Assembly: GCA_949316235.1 (NCBI GenBank)
Contig: OX438754.1
Location: forward strand, 7,859,501-7,923,500
Reading direction: 5' to 3'
Origin: Oegoconia quadripuncta
Lineage: Eukaryota > Arthropoda > Insecta > Lepidoptera > Autostichidae
Length of the DNA stretch: 64,000 nucleotides
The translations under genes were made by a program, and so were the position numbers. Position 1 is the first letter of the stretch. Each line of letters opens with the position of its first letter. The notes beneath the pieces are model-generated. The model was given only the letters and a program-made list of their open reading frames with translations. It was not told the origin of the DNA and ran no database searches. This document shows, in pieces, positions 36,945 to 47,633 of this stretch.

Positions 36945-37250
36945 ATGGGTGGGTCGACCAGCACCACTAGGTCAGATCTGATGCTTGGCGACAAAAACAG
37001 ATCAAGGCACAAAATAGTTAATCAAACAAATGCTCTCAATAGCCTTGAGCACTATCGCCACTCCATAGAAAAGCATTTTCTTATTAAACAATTTATCAAA
37101 AATGGTCTTACACAATTGATACACAAGCCCTGTAGTCATTTTAGATCAGTCACAAAAAGCTTTGGCAACAGATATGTTTTACAACGAGTGGCTTTCATGT
37201 TCAAGGCTATTGGTAGGACCTTACCAATGCGTTTGAATGAACAAATATAA
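36945..37250 (+). CDS. Unidentified 101-aa open frame downstream of CREG1
   Basis: A frame from ATG at 36945 to TAA at 37250 encodes a basic protein beginning MGGSTST, which would suit N-myristoylation. A strong acceptor-like tract (TTTTTTTCAG, ending 36938) sits just upstream, and an AATAAA lies near 37350. No domain was recognised. It could be a small gene, the last exon of an unseen transcript, a retroposed fragment, or chance. I lean slightly against it being a gene. Confidence 0.25.
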   Translation: MGGSTSTTRSDLMLGDKNRSRHKIVNQTNALNSLEHYRHSIEKHFLIKQFIKNGLTQLIHKPCSHFRSVTKSFGNRYVLQRVAFMFKAIGRTLPMRLNEQI

Positions 37251-37489
37251 ACAACATTAAAATTTATATATCAGCAAAGTTCAAGTATTTTGCTCCAATA
37301 TAATAGTGTGTGTTATCTTAATGCTACATTATTAAGAGGGCGTATAAAATAAATCGGTATTACCTGTTCATTAATCAAGTATGTTTTACTGGGAGGTAAT
37401 AGGTGCCACATTCGTGTTAAGGGGGCAGTGGTCATTGTCAAATGAAAAGACTTACGGCTCCAAGCTAGCGCAGTCTTCTGTCAGTTGAC

Positions 37490-37770
37490 GACGACGTAGT
37501 GTTTGGTGTAGTGGTTCGCAACTCTGACCACTATACCAAAAGGTTGCGGGTTCGAATCTCGCTAGCGGCATATGTTTGTGTAATGAATACGGACATGTGT
37601 ACCCGAGTTATGGATGTTTTCATTTAATAAGTATTTACAAAAAAAAAACCTATTTATGTAGGTAGTATATCAACCATCTGGTATCCACAACACAAGCCTA
37701 TAGTTGCTTACTGTGGAACTAGATGGCCCTGTGTGTATGTCTAAGGATATTTATTATTATTTACTTGAAA
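37490..37770 (+). mobile_element. SINE B copy
   Basis: The head has TGTAGTGGTTCGCAACTCTG (A-box region) and GGGTTCGAATCTC (B box), then ACCCGAGTTATGGATGTTTTC and the ACAACACAAGCCTATAGTTG tail. The copy at 61850-62092 is nearly collinear in reverse. Confidence 0.8.
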
Positions 37771-38090
37771 AGGGGGGTATTGTCCATCGCGCGGGCTCTA
37801 AGCGGATTGGTGAATTTGTGAAAGTTACATATAACCCCCTGTGTAGAATTTGCTTAGAGGCAGAAGAGACAGTCGCCCTTGTCATCTTGGAGTATCCAGG
37901 GTTAACGGTATACAGGACGCAATACCAATAAGGTTTCCGAGGTCGCTTCGAGAAATGAACAGCCATGTCAAGGGTTTGTTAGCCTTCTAGGAAGAGCTGG
38001 GTTGGCTAGAATAGTGTCACCAACCTGCACGCAAAATAGACGCGCAGATTCGCGAAAAATAACCCGACTGCCACAGGAAGGTATGTAGAT
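37771..38090 (+). pseudogene. LINE RNase H / C-terminal fragment
   Basis: The frame reads a Cys-rich LCRICLEAEETVALVILEYP-type motif with YRTQY after it, the C-terminal knuckle of jockey/R1-like LINE proteins. The sequence TTTCCGAGGTCGCTTCGAG that follows continues the family pattern in a different frame. It abuts a SINE B copy and is degenerate. Confidence 0.7.
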
Positions 38091-38273
38091 TTCTATGTCC
38101 TCTCCTCCTATAGGCTAAACCGCTTGACCGATTTTGAAGTGCAAGATTGTATGGCAAAAAATCTAACATAGTGCCCTCAAAGTATAATATTTATGAACTG
38201 ATAAATTAAGTAATACAAGTGAAATCATTTTGTACGCCTTCTTAATGTTCTAAACGTTAAGTTTACGAAAATT

Positions 38274-41200
38274 CTATAGTAGTTGAACCTTCCCGTTGCA
38301 ATGTACACACGAAGCGACGGGGCGGGGCACGTGCCCGCTACTGGTGTACGCGTGATGGACTAGAGCATTCAGCGGTTCTTCGCTCACTCTCCTCACATCT
38401 AAAGGCGTCGCCATCACCTGAAAAAAGAAACAAGTCTGTACAACCAGTTCAACCAATGAGGGCCGAGGGTGGGTATATGTCCGTCTGTTGTTCATAAGGT
38501 TGCTGAGCCAGAAAAGTAAAGTATTAAGCATATTTTGTCAGAATAAGAGTTTTAGAATAACATAGATTTAGTCGGCCTCAAAGTAAGTAGGATATGCTGT
38601 AATGTGCGTAACACATTTTGATGGCTAAGTATGATTTCAAGAGGGTGGAGTCTCTCGACGTTCCACCATGTTAATTTTAAGAGGGAACGTCGAGAGACTG
38701 ACCTCTCTCGATATCATGCTTAGCCGGCTGATCACATCTGTGACTGCCTGGAATTTCTTTTCCTCTGAGGGGTTAATATGCATATCCTCATCTTCACTTA
38801 ACATCAGGTGTGATTGAGGTCAAATACCAACCCATTGTGCATAAAAAAAAAATCCAACCATAGTAACTGGTTGGATTTTTTTGGAGTCTATGGAGTCTAA
38901 GTCTATGGAGCAGGCCTATGTAGAGCAGTGCACGTCCAGTGGCTGATCTGATGCTAGATAAAAAATGGCATTCGTCCACGATCGTCAACGCAGGTGTTTG
39001 AGAGGTATAACAAAATTAAAAATATATTTTGCTCTCTGCTAAGTCGAATGAAGAGCATCATTTTAACGATTAGATTATTCAATATTGGGCAATTAGATAA
39101 CATACTTACATTCTCGGCATTTTTCTCCCCATCAGTGATTGTTGGTAAACTATTTAGGTGGTCAATATCCTGTTTCTCAACGGAGCTGCCAATGTTCTCT
39201 GATAATTTCAAATTCACTGATGCCAAATCCAAAATATTTGTAGAGTGTGGTGTTGTTGCATTAAAATTAAGATTTCCTATTGGTCTATTATAGAAATTAC
39301 TGTTGCCAACATATTCAGAAATGGCAATATTTTCAAGCCACTTCTCATGTAAACTGTACAAGTTTTTATATGTACAAAGCATCATATCCCTAGTTCTGCA
39401 TCTTTCATCTAATAATTGTCTAATTGCTTGATTTAAGCTGTCAGTCTTTTCATTGAGCACTTTCTTGCAGTTTGCTAGCTCTTCCACCATCAAGCTGAGA
39501 AAATATAATACAAATGATTAACATTTTGAGTAAAAGACGAGACATAGAATTATTCTTTATTATCTTGTACTTAATATCGAACAGCCAAAAACACGAAGTA
39601 AAATTTCGTATTTTTGAGTTTCACACACAAATGTTTACAGTAATTTCAAACCCATTCAAGCTTACTTTTCCCTGCACGTTTTATTCTACGCAATGTAAAT
39701 ATGTATGACGTGAAATGACGTATTATTAAAACACCACTGATGTATTTAATGGCGCTGCAAGATCCAACGATTCACACTGACATTTGTAGAAGGTAGAACC
39801 TAAATATTACTAGTAGCAATTAATTATTATTAGCAAATAATGCTTTGTTTGTACTAGTTGCAAAAAGTGAAAGAATCACTTGCAATTTTAAAAATAATAT
39901 AATTTTTACCTGCTAGCAAGAAATTTACTCCTCCAGACTTCACATTGACCTGCTAGCCACTCGGTCTGCTCCTAGAGATAATAATTTAAGTATTACATAT
40001 TTTATTTATATGAGTTCCGTGTGAGTCCAGCACGAAAAATGAATTGAAACAACCTGCCTCTCACGGAAAACATATATTGCATGTTTAAAGCAAGCAAGTT
40101 TCACCTGTCATGTGAGAAATGCTAATATATTTGGAATGTCGTATATAGGTGAAGGTGAACTATGGATGTTGTTTTACACAGTAAATTTTAATGTTTTTGT
40201 TTGGGATTTAGGATGAAGGTCGTGATAATATGTATACTTATTTGTAGACAATGCAAGATGTAGTCAATTACAGATTTCTATGTTTTAAAGTGTAAGTAAT
40301 ATTTAGAAAAGATCTACAAATTTAGTGCAATTAGTGATGTATGAGAAAGTTCAATGCAAACTTACTTGATGAGTGGACAGATGTTGTGCTGAGTTAAGCA
40401 AAGCATTGGCCAAATGCTTCTTATCTTCATTGAGAGACTGTACTTGTGTTTCGAGATCCTCACCCATTGACGCAACCAGCATTGTTTTCAATTCTTTATT
40501 GACCTGTTGTTAACACAGATTATTTTGATTACCTACTCATGTTATTGGAACAACGTGAGTTTTACTTCAGATTATTCAGGTAGGTACCTAATTTATCAAA
40601 ACATTTCACTGTTGTAGTTTCTAGCTTTGGCTGCCAAAGAAGAAAAGAAGGAAACCTGCTGAATAATACAAACCAGTTTGTTCTACATGGGTGGTTCCAT
40701 GAAAGTAAGTTCAGGTGGCAGTTTCGTGGTGTAGGATGGTTAAGAATGCTAAATTGATAAGAAATTTTGCAGCATCTGTATACTGTGTGTGGAGGATAAG
40801 AGAGCTGTGAAGTTACTAAAAATAAATAAATAATAACTATAGGCTTGTGTTGTGGATACCAGATGGTTGATATACTACATAAATACATTTTTTTTTGTAA
40901 ATAAATACTTATTATATATGAAAACATCCATAACTTGGGTACACATGTTCATCACACAAACATTATGCCCCTAGCGGGATTCGAACCTGCAACCTTTTGG
41001 TATAGTGGTCAGAGTTGCTAACCACTACACCAAACCGGTCGTCATGCATCGTCAAATAAATACTGCACTTTCACTCACCTTTTACATTCCCAATACAACT
41101 ATATTATAATTATGCATTCATATAGCTTCGTTCACCCATTAACTCATCAAATTGTCATCCAAGACACATAACACAAAAATGTGTTACCCATAATCTACAC

Positions 41201-43038
41201 ATATCAACCATTTGTATTAATTATATAATTTGTTTTAAATTCCTTGTTATTTTCCTACTTTCCGTTGTATTCGAATTTGTTCATTTAAGACCCTTACAAA
41301 ATAATTAAATTTTTCCTTGACTCCACCAGGAAGGAGGGCAATGTTTTTTTGGTGTAGGTATGTTACCTTCTGTAGACTTTACCGCGCCCGCAAAATGCAA
41401 AATTGCATCTGCTTCCATGCATTTAAATGAATGGCATGATGGATTTTGAAGTAGTGTAGGTAGTAGTCGTTTTAGCTTCTTTTCCGGTTTCCTGGTTTTC
41501 AAATACTTATAATATTATTAATTAGCTTTCCGCCCCCGCTGCTTTACTGACGTGGATTAAGTTTATCGTAGACAAGTTTATCTCGCGCGAAACTACTCAC
41601 CTCATCGGGATAAAAAATATCCTATATCTTAATCAATGGTATGTTTTATCTGTACACCAAATTTCATCCAACTCTGTTCATATGTTTCGCCGTGATTGAG
41701 CAACAAACTTTCGTATTTTTAATGTTAGTTAGATTTGTCTAGCTTAAATTTTTCTATTTATTAAGCTTGTATTAGTTTATATAATGTCCTATTTAATACG
41801 GAACGGTCCCTTAGAGGAATGCATCTATTAAAATAAAGATTGTATATGCTGGTTGATTTTTTGTATGTGAAAATTTAAATGTGCTATCTTGTACTGAAAC
41901 CTCACACTACAAAACCCGTCCATCGTATACGCATGTGTGCATGTGCACATAGACTCACATGTCAGTAAGAGTATCTTGCCTGTCTGTTAACTCTGTTATA
42001 TCAAAAGATTTATTCATACTAAGTAAATCACTCAAACAAGTAAATAAACAAGTTATTTACACTGCATAACTTACCTATACATAAGCTCCGAAGAGGCAGT
42101 ACGTATCTTGGTCATACTTACTTTTGCCCCATTATTATTCCCAACAAATTTAACTAAACATTCAATCATGTATGTTATCCAATCTAAAGATGCTAATAGC
42201 AGTCATCTAACACCACCTACTGATTGATATATTATTTGTTAATATACAGTATACAAATAATTTTGGTATAGATGAAATAGTAGGGGCTCATAAGGGGCTT
42301 ACAGTGGTCAACTAATAGCAGCCTCTGATTTTGAGCTTACGCCACCAACAGATGTATAAAATTTTAAATTCATATGTATTAAGGGGATAAAATATATTTA
42401 AATACCTGAACTTGTTGTTTCAACTGTTCTTTTAGTGACTCATTTTCTTTTAACAACTCATTGACTTTCGTTTGCATTACTTCAGACTCCGCAGTTTCCT
42501 TTTCTTTGTCGATCACAGATTTATCATTGAGAGAACCAAGTTTAACTCTTGGCTTGAACTCATTCAAGCTAGTATTCATTTGTGACATCTGACAGATCAG
42601 GGTGTTGATGTCCATGTTATTCTTAGATTTTTTAGAACCTTTTACAACTGCATGAGGTGTAATGGGTTTCACGGCTGCTGGATATGGTTCATAGGGTACA
42701 AATTTAGGGTTCTTTGAATGCATCTGAGCTCTACTCTTTTCTGTCCTGAATACGTTTGTAGGATAAACTTGAACAAGACGTCCTGGAAGCAGCGATTCTT
42801 TACTTATGGACCTAACAGTCTTTTTGGTGATAATTTTGTTTTCTGTTTCTGGAGCACTTTCGTCAGATTCCATTCCATCGCCAGCTGTTCTGTTTTTGGT
42901 CATTATTTCTGTGTAAAATATGCAAAAAATAAACGGAAAGAAACTTAGTGAAGAGGAATGAAACGACCGTGGGGATCGACACGAATACAAACATGTCAAT
43001 GCGCACTTACTTGAATGAAAAGGAGTTAGTTTATCCAT
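38274..43038 (-). CDS. BLZF1: Golgin-45 (BLZF1), 408 or 419 aa
   Basis: Coiled-coil Golgi tether that binds GRASP55 and Rab2 and maintains cisternal structure. Coding exons on the minus strand: 42406-42903, 40366-40503, 39910-39971, 39110-39494, 38274-38417; frame continuous, 1227 bp, 408 aa from ATG at 42903. The N-terminus (MTKN, AGDGMES) resembles the vertebrate start. A coiled coil runs from about residue 135 to 240, with the family core MLVASMGEDL and QCEVWRSKFLAS. The end carries a CVHC pair (398, 401) and hydrophobic LL tail, as in the GRASP55-binding zinc-finger/PDZ-ligand end. An upstream exon (43011-43038) with its own ATG, spliced by a GTAAGT donor at 43010 to an acceptor before 42908, would add 11 in-frame residues. 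Either start is possible. Confidence 0.93.
38623..38725. repeat. Palindromic MITE-like hairpin in the golgin-45 3' flank
   Basis: GGCTAAGTATGAT ... AGTCTCTCGACGTTCC pairs with GGAACGTCGAGAGACT ... ATCATGCTTAGCC across a 20-base loop. It lies upstream in coordinates of the last exon, inside golgin-45 intron 4. Confidence 0.65.
38783..38850 (+). repeat. SINE A tail fragment
   Basis: The tail CATCTTCACTTAACATCAGG through CCAACCCATTGTGCATA and an A run matches 28225-28266. The head is missing. Confidence 0.75.
40836..41045 (-). mobile_element. SINE B copy in golgin-45 intron 1
   Basis: The reverse complement contains GTGTAGTGGTTAGCAACTCTG, the B box GGTTCGAATCCCG, and the ACACAAGCCTATAG end, collinear with 61850-62092. 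It lies in the same orientation as the host gene. Confidence 0.78.
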
Positions 43039-43163
43039 ATTGGAAAAATCTTTATATTTACAGCAATCTATAAATTGTTAAATGTAATTTTTACACAAAG
43101 CAGCTTTATTATGAGTGCCAAACACAAAACACCTCACGACAAGATTATTTTTTTGTAAGCAAA

Positions 43164-43563
43164 TTTTTTTTTTTTTTTTGGTTTCATTCTCTCCTTTAGG
43201 AGAAGGCAAAGGGATCTAGCCCATAACAGCCATGTCTTATTTCTCTTATTTCTTCAGTTTGTAAGTCAGTCACAGTCAAAACAAGTAATTCGTCGTATAC
43301 TTGGCGTATACAGAGTCTAGTCACGGTCAAGTCATTCTTCAGTAAAGTGGCAGAATGCTTTACAAAAGATTTTGGCGGCTTCTTGTGGGAACCCGAAAGC
43401 TCCGTTACGCACTTTAATTTACACTTCCCTTCACTTGTACACCATCACTAACGTTTGCTGCACAATATTCTGCCATTATTAAGCTTCAAAAGTTAGAATG
43501 CACAAATTATAAGAATTATAAAGAAAAATGCTACTTCACTCGCCGAGTTCCCGCCAAAAAGCC
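43164..43563 (-). mobile_element. Family B A-tailed retroposon, full copy (B2), upstream of golgin-45
   Basis: It is nearly identical to the copy at 6239-6638, reversed. The poly(A) end (T run at 43164) faces the gene, 125 bp from the ATG at 43038 and 260 bp from the ATG at 42903. The E2F-like TTTGGCGGGAA lies at the distal end. Confidence 0.85.
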
Positions 43564-43565
43564 AT

Positions 43566-43650
43566 TTTTTTTTTCGTTTTATTCTCTATAGGAGAAGGCA
43601 AAGGGATCTAAGCCCATAACAGCCATGTCTTATTTCTCTTATTTTTTAAA
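43566..43650 (-). repeat. Family B tail fragment abutting B2
   Basis: Another copy of the ATGGCTGTTATGGGCTTAG and CCCTTTGCCTTCTCC tail with its A run immediately precedes the full copy in the element's orientation, as at 6088-6238. Confidence 0.75.
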
Positions 43651-44690
43651 CGACTTCAAAAAAGGAGGTTCTGTGGGCGTATTTGTTTTTTTTTTTTTTT
43701 ATGTATGTACACCTCATGTACACCGATATCTCCGAGATTTGGCGGTTGATTCACATGGTTCGAGTCGAGTTGGTCCCATTGTAAATTCAGCGCAATCGGT
43801 CCAGTAGTTTTTGTGTAATCATGGTAAACATCAGAATGGCATTACATATTTAGACGATTTTGAAGTTTTTACACAGGGAAACTAAGTAGATACAGTTTGG
43901 GTTTGTATGGTAAAAGTGTAGAGAAGGTCGGTGTGATTATCAGCAATAAATATGACAAATCGAAAATCATCAGGTCCAGCTGGTACACCCGAACTGCCCA
44001 TCTAACCTGTAGGAGCGAGAAGGTCGCCATCGCACAAAAATTATCAGGGAGATTAGCAACCACGGATAAATACTAATAACTTTTTTTAACCGACTACAAA
44101 AAAGGAGGAGGTTCTGTATTCTTTATGTATGTACATCGATTAGTCCGAGATTTTGAAGCCGATTTACGTCGGTGTGATTATCAACAATAAATATGACAAA
44201 TCGAAGATCCATCAGGTCGAGCTGGTACACCCGAACTGCCCATCTAACATGTAGGAGCGAGAAGGTCGTCATCGCACAAAAATTATTAGGGATATTAGCA
44301 ACCACGGATAAATACTAATAACTTTTTAACCGACTTCAAAAAAGGAGGAGGTTCTGTATTCTTTATGTATGTACATCGATTAGTCCGAGATTATTAAGCC
44401 GATTTATGTCGGTGTGATTATCAACAATAAATATGACAAATCGAAGATCATAAGGTCGAGCTGGTACACCCCAAGTGCCCACCTAACCTGTAGGAGCGAG
44501 AAGGTTCGCCATCGCACAAAAATTATCAGAGAGATTAGCAACCACGGATAAATACTAATAACTTTTTTTAACCGACTTCAAAAAAGGAGGTTCTGTATTC
44601 TTTATGTACTCGTATGTACATCGATTAGTCCCAGATTTTTAAGCCGATTTACGTCGGTGTGATTATCAACAATAAATAAATCATGGTGTG
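43650..44690. repeat. Tandem array of about 240-bp units
   Basis: CGACTTCAAAAAAGGAGG-type unit starts occur at about 44092, 44331 and 44573 (spacing 239 and 242), with a more diverged start near 43647. Each unit continues with GTTCTGTATTCTTTATGTA, GTCGGTGTGATTATCA-CAATAAATATGACAAATCG, and GGAGCGAGAAGGT-CGCCATCGCAC. The unit start resembles a very common lepidopteran repeat, but the class was not established. Confidence 0.8.
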
Positions 44691-45000
44691 GGACGCGATC
44701 TGTGTGGATACCGTCGCTCCGTCACGCCAGCAAGCATCTATTCGAGCTGTGCGGACGCGGCTGCGACCACTGCTGAGAACTCCAAGCGGCGCAAATACTT
44801 AACTCTGGGTACAGGTTACGTATTTGTGCCCTTTGGTGTGGAGACCTTAGGCCCGTGAGGTACGGAAGCGCAACGATTTTTCAAAGAGATGTCGTCGCGC
44901 TTATATGAGGTCTCTGGTAACAAAAGAGCTGGCAGCTACCTCGGGCAGCGTATTAGCATTGCTATATAACGAGGTAATGCTGCCAGTCTTTTGGGCACCC
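44691..45000 (+). pseudogene. Degenerate retroelement-like ORF remnant
   Basis: Fragments in shifting frames read VWDAICVDTVAPS, then KRRKYLTLGTGYVFVPFGVETLGP, then SGNKRAGSYLGQRISIAI and RGNAAS, with stops between. I recall this motif order from repetitive invertebrate ORFs linked to mobile elements, but I could not place it in a named family. Confidence 0.5.
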
Positions 45001-45235
45001 TCTCACACAGCACGGAACTCGAACACGTTTTCTACTTATCATAATCACGGAGAAAACGTGTTCTAGTCCGTTTTCGTGCTTTTGTATTCAATTTTTATTT
45101 TTTTACAATTTCTTGTAAATACCTCCTATTTGATGTGCATTAATTTCATGTATCTACTTCATTTTTAATTATAAATAAATTAAGTTAACGCTGAAATACT
45201 TTTTTGTTAAACTTAGCTTTAAGGACAACACTATA

Positions 45236-46154
45236 CAGGGTGTAATCGTTAAGTGTGCACAGGCGATTATTGCGTAATTATTATAGATATCAAAAAACTT
45301 TAAATTGATATCGAAAGTACTTTACCTAATGAGTAAAATGACATTAATAACTTTTTTTAAATAAAACGAGAAATATCCAAAAAAATTATATTAAACACTC
45401 CCATACATTTTATTTCTTAGTAAGTACAAAATTTTGTACCTATTCAAAGCAGATGTTCGAAGTGACGTCCTCGTTGTGCAATACAATGATCCAGCCTACG
45501 TATATACGTACCAGAAGGAACTTCTCTATCTGGCTACTCTCTTCTGTAGGCAATAATGGCTGCCCTATTGTTACAATCATGTTTGTAGTACATTTTTAAC
45601 ATGTCCCTTTTTTCTGTATTGGAATATGCCATTTTTTAATTAATAAATGCAACAATCACGATTATAGACGCAAATTGAAAAAACGCAATAAATTGGCGGG
45701 AACGAGAATCCGCGATAAAGAATTTGAATTTAGAACGAACACCAAATAGTATCTTTTTTTTTGTTTTTATGTAGTATGTTGCTTTTCAGCCAGTTCAAAT
45801 CAATGCGATATTGAAACAAGGTTTATTATTAATTTGAAGTGGTAAGAAAATTAACCTACACGTGTATCTACTTGAAATTCATCACTATCATAATACATAA
45901 TTATAAAATGATAAGGGTAAAATGAGTTGATACTATTCCACTTAAAATAAGGAAACTAAAATCTCTACTATCTCATGCTAAATGTATGGGAGTGTTTAAT
46001 GTAATTTTTTTGGATATTTCTCGTTTTATTTTTAAAAAGTTATTAATGTCATTTTACTCATTAGGTAAAGTATTTTCGATATCAGTTTAAAGTCTTTTGA
46101 TATCTATAATACTTACGGAATAATCGCCTGTGCACTCTTAACGATTACACCCTG
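45236..46154. mobile_element. TA-flanked DNA transposon with about 180-bp terminal inverted repeats
   Basis: The ends CAGGGTGTAATCGTTAAG and CTTAACGATTACACCCTG are each bordered by TA, as in Tc1/mariner-type insertion. Inverted homology continues to about 45415 on the left and 45977 on the right, with moderate divergence. The interior holds a collapsed transposase reading frame (45444-45632). Length is 919 bp. Confidence 0.88.
45444..45632 (-). pseudogene. Fused N- and C-terminal remnants of a transposase
   Basis: An ATG at 45632 begins a helix-turn-helix-like stretch (MAYSNTEKRDMLKMYY ... AAIIAYRRE), then an in-frame TAG, then DREVPSGTYIRRLDHCIAQRGRHFEHLL and a stop. The N-terminal part resembles the DUF4817 domain common in insect transposase-like proteins. 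The end resembles the C-terminal CIxxxGxxFEHLL seen in mariner-like transposases. The catalytic core is absent. Confidence 0.65.
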
Positions 46155-47130
46155 TATACTCGACAACTTCATACGATATCACAGAGTATGTACCTTTTTA
46201 TCAATCGTGATCTATGTAAAAAGGTAGATAGAGGTAGTACTCTGTACTCACCCAATCTCAACCTTGATTATTTCTACCAACCTTTCATCCAAATCCATAG
46301 AGTACCTACTATGAATATACGGAAATCCAAATCCGTCCAGCCATTTGGGTGCGGAGAGGTAACAAACATATACGCATATAAATTTACACATTTTTATTAG
46401 TTGGGATCTTCGACCTCATCTTCACTTAACATCAGGTGTGATTGAGTTGGGTCGGGTGGCGATTCACACCACAAACGGTTCGCACCGCGGTGTGAAACGA
46501 CCCATTCAATTTTTGAAGAGCCCCTTTCGCACCGGTGGTTTGAATCGCCACCTGCAAATTTTGAATGGGTCGATTCGCACCACAAGGTAAATGACCTTTG
46601 ATTCGGAAGTTGATTCTGTTTCGGACTCATAATAAAAATATTTCACCTAGGTAAATAGAAAAGTAGTAAGTAAAAATGTATAAATCATTTTTTTAACATA
46701 ATAGATTGCTTTACTTTTATTATTATAAAGAAGTAAATATACTCAACGTTAAAAATATTTTTTTTACTAAAAAATAAGCTTCTATGTATACTGGCTAGAC
46801 AAAAGAATTACTACAATATAACCACAAAATAAATACAAAGTATTATTTATGATTATTTGTGATTATTTTAAGATTATCTATTTAGCCTACAAAGATTTAT
46901 CTATTTAGCCCACAAAGACTAGTTTAAGTTTCATCATCATCATCTGATTTAAGAGCCATGCTCTTGTCGGTGGAGATTTTTCCATATCTCTCTGCTCTCC
47001 GCCTTCCTCTTGACCTCCTGATACAACACGACGTTCAACTTCTCTTTTGTTTGCTGCATGTAGCTTAGTCTTCCTCTTTTTCTTTTCCACTATCACCAGC
47101 TTTCTTTTATAGATATAGATAGACAGGTCG

Positions 47131-47312
47131 AAGTGTGAAAAAAATTTTTGGATTTCCCATACTAAGTTGTGTCACGTGACCGGACACTTTGTATTGGAAG
47201 GCCACTATCACCAGCTTTTTTTTATAGATATAGATGCCATCCAATACAAAGTGTCCGGTCACGTGACACAACTTAGTATGGTAAATCCAAAAATTTTTTT
47301 CACATTTCGACC
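47131..47312. repeat. Nested palindrome in the centre of the fold-back element
   Basis: TCACGTGACCGGACACTTTG at 47173 and its complement (about 47251-47275) sit in arms of about 70 bp, extending to AAAATTTTTGGATTT and AAATCCAAAAATTTT. A separate direct duplication (CACTATCACCAGCTTT ... ATAGATATAGAT) occurs at 47088-47120 and 47203-47236. Confidence 0.8.
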
Positions 47313-47489
47313 TATGTTTGTATGGGAAAGTTGTTTGTTATCATATCACGGACACTATTACCAGTTTCTTTTTCAAAGATTGATTACCAAATTAAGAAAT
47401 ACTAAATAGATAATCTTGGAACAATCATAAATAACATTTTTAAATAATTATAAAAATCAAGTAATAAAAGTCATGTAAATTTAAACGGG

Positions 47490-47633
47490 AAAAGAAAAAG
47501 AGGAAGACCGAGAATAAACTACATGCAGCAAAGAAAAGAGAAGTTGAACGTCGTGTCGTATCAGGAGGTCAAGAGGAAAGCGGAGAGCAGAGAGATATGG
47601 AAAAATCTCCACCGACAAGAGCATGGCTCTTAA
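47490..47633 (+). pseudogene. LINE C-terminal coding tail captured in the fold-back arm
   Basis: A 48-codon frame reads KRKRGRPRINYMQQ ... SYQEVKRKAESREIWKN and ends HRQEHGS then stop. The RGRPR...W...Q pattern with an ATGATGATGA trail is the end of an RTE-like LINE. The left arm carries a mutated mirror copy (about 46930-47088, opposite strand). Confidence 0.7.

Noticed and set aside
37500..37570. tRNA-like sequence with B box
   Set aside because: No acceptor or anticodon stem pairs around it, and the same sequence recurs as part of SINE B at 40836 and 61850.
43926..44690. CRISPR-like regular repeats
   Set aside because: The units are about 240 bp, contiguous and eukaryotic in context, not short repeats with unique spacers.
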